Shown here piece by piece: positions 8,592 through 16,269 of a DNA stretch of 64,000 bases. The notes beneath the pieces were generated by a model. That model was given only the letters and a program-made list of their open reading frames with translations, had not been told where the DNA came from and searched no databases. Position 1 is the stretch's first letter. Each line of letters begins with the position of its first letter. Made by a program: the position numbers and the translations under genes. The DNA is taken from contig JAJYVS010000007.1 in the NCBI GenBank assembly GCA_021791895.1, positions 22,846-86,845 on the forward strand, in the 5' to 3' direction. The DNA is from Actinomycetes bacterium. GTDB taxonomy: Bacteria; Actinomycetota; Acidimicrobiia; Acidimicrobiales; RAAP-2.

Positions 8592-10102
8592 GACGCACCT
8601 CCCGTGGGCACGAGAGCGGCCTCGGCCGCCACCGCTGGTACGGCGGGTGAGGGACGCCTGGGCACGGTGATGGCCAGGAGACACCAGAGCACCTGGGGCA
8701 TCCCGCCGTTGCTCAGGAACGGCCAGATCAGGTTCATCACGAGCATGGCGCCGACCGAGACCGCGACGGCCCGACCCAGGGCCTGCTCGAAGGGGTCCTT
8801 TGACCGGCCGGCCCTCCGGCTCTCCTCCACCATCGCCCATGCCAGGGCGCCGAACAGCAACAGCATGGGCAGGCCGCCCTCGATCAGGTACGAGATGTAC
8901 TGGGATTCGGGGTACACCCAGGTGATCGAGGAGGGGAGCTCGGAGCCGTAGCCGGTCAGGGGCCGGTTGCCGATGGCCGGCAGGTACTGGCCGGTCCACA
9001 CGTTCCAGCGGAACGCGAGGGTCTGGGGGACGCCGGCGGGCCGCGACGAGCCCGGTGACGCCGAGAACTCGGCGGCGAAGCGGGGGGCGATGAAGGGGGC
9101 GGCCACCAGCACCCCGACCAAGAGGACGGCACCGGCATAGCGGATGACGCGACGGCCCAGCCCGTACTGGCGGGCGAGGAGCACCGCGCCGAGGACCAAG
9201 AGGGCCATGGCCGAGATCTCGATGGTGACCAGCAACCCGATCAGCACGCACAGCCCGACGGCGACCGTCGCCCGGCGGTGCCGCCGGATTTGGCCGGAGA
9301 AGCTGAGGGCGCACAGCACGAGCAGGACCGGCAGCAGGTACCCGGCGAGGGCGGCCCAGTTGTTGAAGGGCCCGGTGGCCCGAAGGCTGTGGCCGGTCTC
9401 CATCGAGGCCGTGATCTCGGCCGCCAGGCCGCCGGTGATGGTGTTGAGGAACCGGGAGACCACCCCTACGTGCAGCTCCTGGAGCAGAGCCAGGAGCGAC
9501 ACCGGGACGGCCGCGGCGAGGAGCACCTTGGTCGCCAGGCGGCGCTCGGCGGCGCTTCGAAGCGAGAGGCGCACCCCGCGGTAGATGAGGAAGAACTGGA
9601 GCTGGCCGATGGTCGTTCCCCACGCGTCGAGGCTCAGGTGCTGGTGGAGGTTCAGCGCGTCCAGCACCCCGAAGAACGCCCAGGCCAGGCCGTAGGCGAG
9701 GAGGAGCCAGTCGAGCATCGACCACGCGACGGCGTCGGCCCGGCGGGTGGTGGCGATGACGGTCATCCCCACCAGGCCCACGATCAGCTCGGAGGCTCGG
9801 ACGTGGGGGACCGGGATGCCGGTGGCCATCCCCGAGAGGATCGGCACCGCGCCGACCAAGATGATCCCACCGATCACCGGGCGCACGAGGACCGCGACCA
9901 CCAGGCCCACCCCGACCAGCCCGGCCACCGCCAGGTCGAGCTTGTGCATGGCCATCACGCCGAGTGCAAAGGCGACGACCGGCGCCGCGAGGCCGAGGAG
10001 GATCGGGCGCTGGCGCGCCGCGAACCACCCGGCGTCGTGCCCGTCGAGCCGAAGTGTGCTCGGACGGCGCAGGAGCGCCGTCCCGCCGGGCTCAGCCCAC
10101 AC
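8588..10102 (-). CDS. O-antigen ligase/polymerase-like membrane protein
   Basis: A 504-residue polytopic membrane protein with roughly ten to twelve hydrophobic segments. A large extracytoplasmic loop near residues 330-400 is typical of the Wzy/WaaL O-antigen ligase superfamily; it includes FRWNVWTGQYLPAIGNRPLTG and a nearby YPESQYISYLIEGG stretch. Known family members polymerise or transfer lipid-linked glycans on the outer face of the membrane. The gene overlaps the Wzz-like gene upstream by 11 bases and the glycosidase-like gene downstream by 4. With the polyprenyl-phosphate transferase at 13943 it forms the core of a Wzy-type exopolysaccharide pathway. No flippase is visible in the window. 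Confidence 0.78.
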   Translation of the reverse strand: MWAEPGGTALLRRPSTLRLDGHDAGWFAARQRPILLGLAAPVVAFALGVMAMHKLDLAVAGLVGVGLVVAVLVRPVIGGIILVGAVPILSGMATGIPVPHVRASELIVGLVGMTVIATTRRADAVAWSMLDWLLLAYGLAWAFFGVLDALNLHQHLSLDAWGTTIGQLQFFLIYRGVRLSLRSAAERRLATKVLLAAAVPVSLLALLQELHVGVVSRFLNTITGGLAAEITASMETGHSLRATGPFNNWAALAGYLLPVLLVLCALSFSGQIRRHRRATVAVGLCVLIGLLVTIEISAMALLVLGAVLLARQYGLGRRVIRYAGAVLLVGVLVAAPFIAPRFAAEFSASPGSSRPAGVPQTLAFRWNVWTGQYLPAIGNRPLTGYGSELPSSITWVYPESQYISYLIEGGLPMLLLFGALAWAMVEESRRAGRSKDPFEQALGRAVAVSVGAMLVMNLIWPFLSNGGMPQVLWCLLAITVPRRPSPAVPAVAAEAALVPTGGAS

Positions 10103-11834
10103 GGCGCCCGGCTCCGATCTTGCGTCGGTTCGCGAGCACGGCCCAGGCCGGGGTCCGACCGATCATGCGGAGCCGCTGGGCCGCCGTCACGACGTCGCGC
10201 TGACGGCTCCCGGGATGCGAGACGAGCACGGTCGGTCCCGATCCCCGCGCCAGCTCGACCACCCCCGAGGCGAACGCCGGACTGATCTGGACGGCCGGGC
10301 CGTCCGCCGGCCACCACGGGCGCAGCTGGCGAGCCAGCTCCATCGTGGGGTTGGTGTCGCCGATGGCCAAGGGGACCACCGTGAGGCGGCCTGAGTCACG
10401 ACCGGAGTCGGCGAGGACCCGGGCGAGCTCGGCGTAGGAGAGGCCGGTCGGCACCGAGGCGGCCCGACAGCCGCTCGCGGTGGCCATGGTGCCCGCGTCG
10501 TCCACCCTCGGGTCGGCGCGCTCGGCCGCGAACACGAGCACCAGCCCGAGGGCCAGGCCGAGAAAGCCGCCGATGACGATGCCGTACTTGTGCAGGGTCC
10601 CCTGCCGGTGGGCCGAGGTCGGCTCGCTTACCACCGCGACCGATCCGGGGCCGATGGCCAGGCTCACGGGCCTGGTCGAGGCGACCGCCCCGGCCACGGC
10701 GTCGGCGCCGGCGATGGCCCGGGAGGGCGACGGGGCCGAGAAGTCGATGACCACGATCGACGTCCCGTTCTCGACCGAGACCCCGAGGCTGTGGCTCACC
10801 GAGCTCGGCGTGCTCTTGAGCGACCGGGCCGCGACCGACAGGATCGCCTGGTCCTTGGGGATCAGGGCGGCGTAGGTGGTGGCGAGGGCCATGGCGTCGT
10901 TCGCGTTCCCCGGGCCGTTGAGCCCGGAGCCAGACCGCACGACGACCGTCGCCTGGGCGGCGTAGGAGATCCCGGCGTGCTTGCCGGCGAACCAGCCTCC
11001 GGCCGACCCGGCGAGCAGGGCGATGGCGAGCAGCCAGCCCCGGCGCAAGAGGCCGCGGGGGAATCGGCGCCTGGTGGCGGCCCCGATCGCCTCGGCCGCC
11101 GGGGCGTGCGGTGACGTGCCGGCGGCCGCGGCCCGCGGGGCCCGGACCGGGTTGGGGGTGACGACGGCGCTCGCCGTGGCCGGCTGGTAGTGGTGCGTGG
11201 TGGAGGTGGCCGCGGTCACAACCGGCGTCCCTTCGAGGGTCCGCGGGCCCTCGCCCGCCGCCGGACGGATCCCGGGATCCACCGGGGGCCCGACCGGCTC
11301 GGGTGCGGCGTAGGCCATGAGGTCGCCGACCGGCCGGTTCCAGTCCGGAAGGGGCGGGATGGGCGGGTCGAACTCGCCGAAGGCCGGCTCGGGGTCGATG
11401 AGGGTCTCAGGACCCGGAGGGGCTCGGTGCCCCGCCGGGTCGCCCGCCTCGGCGTTCGCCCAGACGATCGAGTACACGCAGGCCGGCGCTCCCCGCTGGG
11501 CGCAACCGTTCTCGACGAGGGCGGCGCGCACGTCGCAGACCTGGTCGGCCAGCTCACCGAGGAGCGCCTTCACCAGCTCGCAGGCCGAGCGGGAGCTGAC
11601 CGGGCCCTCGGCGTGCGAGCGGACCACGACGCAGCCCGGGCGGCTCCGGACGATCTCGAAGTTGATGCCGTAGGTACCGAGCAGCGCTCGGGTGTCACCG
11701 AGCACCTCGGCCACGGTCGGCCGGGCGTCGCCCGGACGGGTCGCGAGGAGGGGGTGCTCCGCCAGCTGACGGCCGACCAGTCGAGCCTGCTCGACCGAGA
11801 ACTCGCCGTCGGGGGGAACGGTCGGGAACATCAT
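10092..11834 (-). CDS. Wzz-like chain-length protein with N-terminal sensor-like domain
   Basis: 580 residues. Residues about 1-140 are a soluble domain with a Cys-rich tail (ENGCAQRGAPACVYSIVW) resembling V4R/heme-NO-type sensor domains often found with GGDEF proteins. Residues 150-260 are a Pro/Ala-rich linker. A transmembrane segment near 270-290, an extracytoplasmic part (AAQATVVVRSGSG, ATTYAALIP, PSRAIAGADAVAGAV), and a second membrane segment near 415-435 reproduce the Wzz/PCP topology. The C-terminal cytoplasmic tail resembles a BY-kinase-like fold without Walker A. ATG 11834 overlaps the GGDEF stop (4 bases). Wzz proteins set glycan chain length; the fused N-terminal domain is unusual and suggests direct signal input. 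Confidence 0.7.
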   Translation of the reverse strand: MMFPTVPPDGEFSVEQARLVGRQLAEHPLLATRPGDARPTVAEVLGDTRALLGTYGINFEIVRSRPGCVVVRSHAEGPVSSRSACELVKALLGELADQVCDVRAALVENGCAQRGAPACVYSIVWANAEAGDPAGHRAPPGPETLIDPEPAFGEFDPPIPPLPDWNRPVGDLMAYAAPEPVGPPVDPGIRPAAGEGPRTLEGTPVVTAATSTTHHYQPATASAVVTPNPVRAPRAAAAGTSPHAPAAEAIGAATRRRFPRGLLRRGWLLAIALLAGSAGGWFAGKHAGISYAAQATVVVRSGSGLNGPGNANDAMALATTYAALIPKDQAILSVAARSLKSTPSSVSHSLGVSVENGTSIVVIDFSAPSPSRAIAGADAVAGAVASTRPVSLAIGPGSVAVVSEPTSAHRQGTLHKYGIVIGGFLGLALGLVLVFAAERADPRVDDAGTMATASGCRAASVPTGLSYAELARVLADSGRDSGRLTVVPLAIGDTNPTMELARQLRPWWPADGPAVQISPAFASGVVELARGSGPTVLVSHPGSRQRDVVTAAQRLRMIGRTPAWAVLANRRKIGAGRRVG

Positions 11835-13642
11835 TGCTGTGCCTCCGCCGCCCGGCGCCGCGCGCTCTTGCGCCGGTACATCTCACGGTCGGCCCGGACC
11901 AAGAGCGTGGTCGGGTCCTCGTGGCGGGGGTCGGCCGCCACCCATCCGATCGACGCGCTCACCGCCAGGGTCTGACCACGCACCTGGTACGGGGCGGTCA
12001 GGGTCTTGCGGATGCGCGAGATCACCATCTCGATCTCGCCGGGGTCGTCGGAGGCGGCGTGGGCCACCACGAACTCGTCTCCTCCGAGGCGGGCGACGAT
12101 GTCGCTGGAGCGCACCGCGCCCTGGATTCGGCGGCCCACGGCGACGAGGACCTCGTCGCCGACGTCGTGGCCGAAACGGTCGTTGATCATCTTGAAGTCG
12201 TCGAGGTCCAAGAACACGAGGGCGATGGACCCGCCACGGGTCCGGAACTGCAGGAGGACCCGGCGCAGGTAGTCGAGCAGCAGGTACCGGTTGGCCAGCC
12301 CGGTCAACGGGTCGTGGAGGGCCAGGTGCATGAGCCAAGCCTCCTCCTCGAGCTGGGTGGTGACGTCGCGCAGCACGAGCAAAGCACCGACCGATCCGTC
12401 CTCGAGCTCGAAGGGCTTGGCCGAGGCCACCAGGTGCCGACGGTCCTCGCCGGCCAGCTGGAGCTGCTCGGAGCGGACCACCGTGCCGTTCAGGGCCCGG
12501 CTCATCGGGTGGTGGGACTCGGTGAGCGGTGAGCCGTCCGAGCTGCACAGGGCGGGGGAGTAGGGGAAGGACCGGCCGACCAGGTCCTCGTCGGTGGGGA
12601 GCCCCTGGAGGGCGAGGGCCCCCCGGTTGGCGATCCGCACGATGCCCTCGGCGTCGCAGACCACGATGCCCTCGTCCAGCGCGTCGAGGAGCACCGACAA
12701 GGTGGTGCTGGACGAGACGCCGGCGACCGCCAGGGCCTCCCGCAGGATGGCGACGTGGCAGTCACCGATGGCCCGGCTCTGGAACCGGGTGCCGCTCACC
12801 TGGACGGCCAGGGACTCGCCGTCGACGTGCTCGAGGTCGAGCCGCTGGCCGGGGAACGGGACGTCGAGGAGCGAGGCCGCGCTGTCGGCGTCGGGGTCGG
12901 AGGAGTGGAGGATCTCGGCGATGTCCTTGGCCAGGATCTCCTCGGGCAGCAAGCCGCTCATGTCACTGACCGCGGCGTTGGCGAACACGATCGCCCCGTC
13001 GTCGCGGGTCACGACCAGGCCGTCGGGCAGGTTCTCGATCACCTCGTCGAGGAGCTCGACGCCCTCGGGGTGGACGGTTCCACCGGCGGTCTCGTCGGTT
13101 GAGGCGCCCGGGCCGCCCTCGGGCCCCCCGTCGGTCTCGGCCGACTCGTCGAAGACGGCGAACCCGAGGGACTCGGTCGGTTGCTCCTCGACCTCGACGC
13201 GGTCGTCGGGCCCGTAGGAGCTCGGGCCGCCCAAGGCGAGCTGGCCCCTGGCGACCTGATCGCCGAGCGCCTGGGTCAGACGCAGGAGGCCGAGCCGCTG
13301 CTCCTCGTCGAGCTCGGGCAGCCAGGTGTCGACGACCCCGAGGAGCCCGACCAGCTCGGCCCCCGCCCGGACCGGCACGGCGACACAGGCGAGCGACTCG
13401 TCCGCCGACTCGTCCTCGCCGAGGATCTCGGCGTTCCAGAACGGCTCGTTTCCCTGGGCACCGGGACGCTCGAGGCACGACCGCGCGAGGGCGAGCACCC
13501 GCTCCCCGACGCCGGCCGAGCCGGCCTCCGCCAGCTCGAATCGCACGTCGCCCCTGGTCGAGACCACAAAGGCGCCCATGCCCATGCACAGGTCACGAGC
13601 GAGACGGACGGCCTCGATCGTCAGGTCCTCGGCATTACCCAT
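11831..13642 (-). CDS. GAF-PAS-PAS-GGDEF diguanylate cyclase
   Basis: 603 residues. Residues about 10-135 are GAF-like, followed by an acidic linker (150-195). There are two PAS-like domains (about 200-300 and 310-430), then a GGDEF domain (about 435-595) with DLDDFKMINDRFGHDVGD and an intact GGDEF signature at 520-524. RSSD at 511-514 lies five residues before it, matching the RxxD inhibitory site for c-di-GMP feedback. It should make c-di-GMP from two GTP. It is the first gene of the minus-strand EPS operon, and TAGTCT (13649-13654) lies 6 nt before the ATG, so the mRNA is probably leaderless. The co-transcribed polysaccharide genes suggest local c-di-GMP control of EPS; the receptor is not evident. 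Confidence 0.92.
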   Translation of the reverse strand: MGNAEDLTIEAVRLARDLCMGMGAFVVSTRGDVRFELAEAGSAGVGERVLALARSCLERPGAQGNEPFWNAEILGEDESADESLACVAVPVRAGAELVGLLGVVDTWLPELDEEQRLGLLRLTQALGDQVARGQLALGGPSSYGPDDRVEVEEQPTESLGFAVFDESAETDGGPEGGPGASTDETAGGTVHPEGVELLDEVIENLPDGLVVTRDDGAIVFANAAVSDMSGLLPEEILAKDIAEILHSSDPDADSAASLLDVPFPGQRLDLEHVDGESLAVQVSGTRFQSRAIGDCHVAILREALAVAGVSSSTTLSVLLDALDEGIVVCDAEGIVRIANRGALALQGLPTDEDLVGRSFPYSPALCSSDGSPLTESHHPMSRALNGTVVRSEQLQLAGEDRRHLVASAKPFELEDGSVGALLVLRDVTTQLEEEAWLMHLALHDPLTGLANRYLLLDYLRRVLLQFRTRGGSIALVFLDLDDFKMINDRFGHDVGDEVLVAVGRRIQGAVRSSDIVARLGGDEFVVAHAASDDPGEIEMVISRIRKTLTAPYQVRGQTLAVSASIGWVAADPRHEDPTTLLVRADREMYRRKSARRRAAEAQQ

Positions 13643-13648
13643 GGGCGC

Positions 13649-13654
13649 AGACTA
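13649..13654 (-). promoter_or_regulatory. -10 box of the GGDEF-EPS operon, leaderless start
   Basis: TAGTCT on the minus strand with only 6 nt to ATG 13642. Transcription starting the usual 6-7 nt after a -10 box would begin at the A of the start codon. No Shine-Dalgarno precedes the ATG. Confidence 0.5.
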
Positions 13655-13760
13655 CGAGGGGCCGGTCCCACGAGCGTCTTTCGAGTGTCCCGATTTTCGG
13701 GCCCGAAACAGTTCTGGCCAGGGACGGTCGGTGGACAGCGGTTCCGTACCGTTCCTCATT

Positions 13761-13946
13761 GTGTTCGTGTCCTATGTGCTGAGGGTGCGGCCCGAGGGGC
13801 TGCAGGACGGGCGGTTCAGTGGGGAGGTCGAGGCGGTGGCGACCGGCCAGCGCTTCGCCGTCCGCTCCTTGGACGAGCTGCTGGCTTTCGTGGTCGAGAC
13901 CATGACCGAGGGCTGGTTGGGCGGATCGTGGGCGGGGGGGTCGTGA
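13761..13946 (+). CDS. Small conserved-type protein before the sugar transferase
   Basis: 61 residues beginning VFVSYVLRVRPEGLQDG (GTG 13761; GTG 13767 is an alternative). The chain reads like a compact alpha/beta domain: a GEVEAVATGQR strand pair followed by a helix SLDELLAFVVETM. Short proteins of this shape are common in actinobacteria and have no assigned function. It ends in GTGA overlapping the start of the sugar transferase gene, which supports it being translated. The divergent GGDEF operon begins 118 bases upstream, so both directions of the EPS locus may share this control region. Confidence 0.6.
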   Translation: MFVSYVLRVRPEGLQDGRFSGEVEAVATGQRFAVRSLDELLAFVVETMTEGWLGGSWAGGS

Positions 13947-15412
13947 GCAGCCGTCCCGCCGGGGCCCCGGCCGCCCTGGCCGTCGCTCGGACCCACCGGG
14001 CCGCTGGGGCCGCGTTCGTTGCCCATCGGGCGGCGCCCCCGCCGAGCTGGCGCTGGCTGGCCCTCGGTGACGGGCTGAGCGCGCTCGTGGTCCTGCTCGT
14101 GGCGAGCAATCTGATCCCGGTCCTGGCCGCCTCGTCGACCTCGGTCGCCGACATCGTCCAGTTCGTCGCGATCTCGTGGGTCGCCCTGGCGGTGGTGGCG
14201 GGCGCGAAGCGGATCTACCCCCGCGCCACCCGTCGCATCGCCCCCGAGCCGGCCGACGACCTCGTCGGCCTGGAGGCGTCGATTGCCACCGCCGGCCTCT
14301 TGACGCTGGCTCTCGGGGCGGTGGCGCCACCGTTGCTCCATGGGCCGCTCGCGCCGGGCGCGGTGGCGGTGGCCTTCGGCGGCTGCGCCGTGGTGCTGCC
14401 GCTCGCCCGGGCGGCGGTGGTCGCCACTCGGGCCCGGACGGCCACCCGGCCGACACGGATCGTGGTGGTCGGGACCGGGACCATCGCCACCGACGTCGCC
14501 GGGCGCCTGACCCGGTCGCCGCACGTGGAGCTCGTGGGGTTCGTCGACGACGAGCCGGTCGCCGGCCACCCGGTCCTCGGTGGGCTCGGTGACCTGCCGA
14601 CCATCTGTGCGCGCACCTCGGTCGACCGGGTGGTCGTGGCCTTCAGCCGCTCTCACCCCGCCCGGACCACCGACATCCTGCGCTCCTTGGTCGGGAAGGT
14701 GGCCATCGACGTGGTCCCCCGGTATTTCGAGCTGACCGGGTGGGCGGCGAGTGTCCAGGACCTCGACGGGCTCGCCGTGATCAGCCTCGACGGCGGTGGC
14801 CCCGGGCGGCTCGGCGCGCTGGCCAAGCGGGCCTTCGACCTCCTCGGGGCGTCTTTCGGCCTGCTCGTCCTCTCCCCGGTCCTGCTCGGGGCGGTGGTGG
14901 CGATCAAGCTCAGCTCACCGGGTCCGGTGCTCTTCCGCCAGAGCCGGCTCGGGCGGCACCGGCAGCGGTTCGACATCTTGAAGCTCCGGACCATGCGCGA
15001 GCCCGATCCCTCCGACGAGCGGGTCGAACACCGGGCACCGGGGCCGCTCGCCGAGCGGCCCGAGACCTGTCGACGGGTGACCCCGGTCGGCGCGCTGCTG
15101 CGGCGCCTGGGCATCGACGAGCTGCCCCAGCTCATCAACGTGGTGCGGGGCGAGATGTCGCTCGTCGGACCGCGCCCGTTCGTCCCCGAGGAGTGCTCGG
15201 TCCTGCCCGAGTGGGTCGACCGGCGGTTCGAGATCCGGCCCGGGCTGACCGGACTGTGGCAGGTCTGCGGGCAGCACAACCTGCGGTTCGACGAGCTGTG
15301 CCGTCTGGATTGCCAGTACGTGGCCAGCTGGACCTTCGCCGGCGACGTGCGGATCCTGGCCCGCACCCCTGGCCGCCTGTTGCGGGGCAATGGCGGCGAA
15401 CCTCTTCGGTGA
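13943..15412 (+). CDS. Polyprenyl-phosphate glycosyl-1-phosphate transferase (EPS initiation)
   Basis: 489 residues. Four to five hydrophobic segments lie in the first 150 residues, then a Rossmann-like CoA-binding fold (IVVVGTGTIATDVAGRL). The C-terminal bacterial sugar-transferase domain has KRAFDLLGA, SPGPVLFRQSRLGR, FDILKLRTM, LRRLGIDELPQLINV and MSLVGPRPF, ending with RPGLTGLWQV. These are the signatures of the WbaP/CpsE/ExoY family, which puts the first sugar phosphate on undecaprenyl phosphate. GTG 13943 overlaps the preceding small gene (GTGA). It supplies the lipid-linked substrate for the ligase/polymerase encoded on the opposite strand. No other glycosyltransferases are clustered here, so the rest of the repeat-unit pathway must lie elsewhere. 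Confidence 0.92.
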   Translation: MSSRPAGAPAALAVARTHRAAGAAFVAHRAAPPPSWRWLALGDGLSALVVLLVASNLIPVLAASSTSVADIVQFVAISWVALAVVAGAKRIYPRATRRIAPEPADDLVGLEASIATAGLLTLALGAVAPPLLHGPLAPGAVAVAFGGCAVVLPLARAAVVATRARTATRPTRIVVVGTGTIATDVAGRLTRSPHVELVGFVDDEPVAGHPVLGGLGDLPTICARTSVDRVVVAFSRSHPARTTDILRSLVGKVAIDVVPRYFELTGWAASVQDLDGLAVISLDGGGPGRLGALAKRAFDLLGASFGLLVLSPVLLGAVVAIKLSSPGPVLFRQSRLGRHRQRFDILKLRTMREPDPSDERVEHRAPGPLAERPETCRRVTPVGALLRRLGIDELPQLINVVRGEMSLVGPRPFVPEECSVLPEWVDRRFEIRPGLTGLWQVCGQHNLRFDELCRLDCQYVASWTFAGDVRILARTPGRLLRGNGGEPLR

Positions 15413-15546
15413 ACGGGACGCCGGCGGCGGAGTGCCTTGTCGCCGTCCCCCCGGGCGCGGGGCCGGGGGTGGCACGTCGAGGGTGGCGGGCGAGCCCCGA
15501 TGCCCGACGGGCCCGCCGAACCGGACGCGGCCGCCGGGGTGAGGCC

Positions 15547-16245
15547 GTGAAGCGGCTCACGCTGCTCGCCGTGGCGCTGGTCGTTCTGTTCGCTGCGGCG
15601 GCGGCCGTGGTGCCGCTCGGACCCTCGGCCGCCGAAGGGGGCACCGTCGTCTTGATGGGGGACTCCCTGCTGGCGCAGGCGTCGGCGGACATCACGACCG
15701 GCCTGGCCAAGTTGGGGTTCAGCGTGGACTCGTCGGCCGCCTACCCGGGGGCCGGGCTCCTTGACACCCAGATCAACTGGCTGGCCAAGGCGAGACGCCT
15801 GAAGGCCGAGGACCATCCGACGATCGCCGTCGTCGAGTACGTCGGCAACTACGGGATCTACGGGGGCATCTCTGGCGTCAGGGTCTACACCCGCCCCTTC
15901 TACCGACGCTGGGAGGCCGCCGCCCAGCGGCTCGAGGACGTCCTGTCCTCCGGCGGGACCACCGTCTACTGGGTGATCGGGCCGCCGGTCGCCCCCCGGG
16001 TGCCCGAGCGCGGGATCGAGGTGCTCGACCGGATCTACGAGAACCTGCATGCGCCGAGGACCCAGTCGGGCCGTCCCCCGCTGATCGACGTCACCCCGGC
16101 GTTGACCGGGGGGACCGGGCGCTACACCGGATCGTTGAGCGAACCCGACGGGAAGAGGATCCAGGTCCGTCGGAGCGACGGGGTCCACCTCACCGCCGCC
16201 GGGCAGGCCCTCTTCGCCCAGGCGGTCATCGAGGCGATCGGCTGA
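15547..16245 (+). CDS. Exported SGNH/GDSL-type hydrolase
   Basis: 232 residues from GTG 15547: a membrane anchor or signal (about residues 4-22), then a GDSL-like esterase fold with VLMGDSLL (catalytic Ser), a GNY block and a C-terminal DGVHLTAAG (Asp-x-x-His). This catalytic layout is that of SGNH hydrolases, which often add or remove acyl groups on polysaccharides. An in-frame GTG at 15409 overlaps the previous stop (GTGA) and would add 46 Arg-rich residues; the choice between the two starts is open. Its place after the EPS initiating transferase suggests O-acyl modification of the polymer. It ends 24 bases before the convergent regulator gene. Confidence 0.78.
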   Translation: MKRLTLLAVALVVLFAAAAAVVPLGPSAAEGGTVVLMGDSLLAQASADITTGLAKLGFSVDSSAAYPGAGLLDTQINWLAKARRLKAEDHPTIAVVEYVGNYGIYGGISGVRVYTRPFYRRWEAAAQRLEDVLSSGGTTVYWVIGPPVAPRVPERGIEVLDRIYENLHAPRTQSGRPPLIDVTPALTGGTGRYTGSLSEPDGKRIQVRRSDGVHLTAAGQALFAQAVIEAIG

Positions 16246-16269
16246 TCCAACCGGTGGGACCGGACGAGC

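Noticed and set aside
4546..8598. A 1350-codon open frame on the minus strand
   Set aside because: It is antisense to the P450 and condensation genes, is Arg/Gly/Pro-rich with no domain signature, and results from GC-rich codon structure. The glycosidase-like gene in this area uses another frame.
7404..8951. Plus-strand 515-codon frame across the glycosidase and ligase genes
   Set aside because: No ribosome site, low-complexity text, antisense to two well-supported genes.
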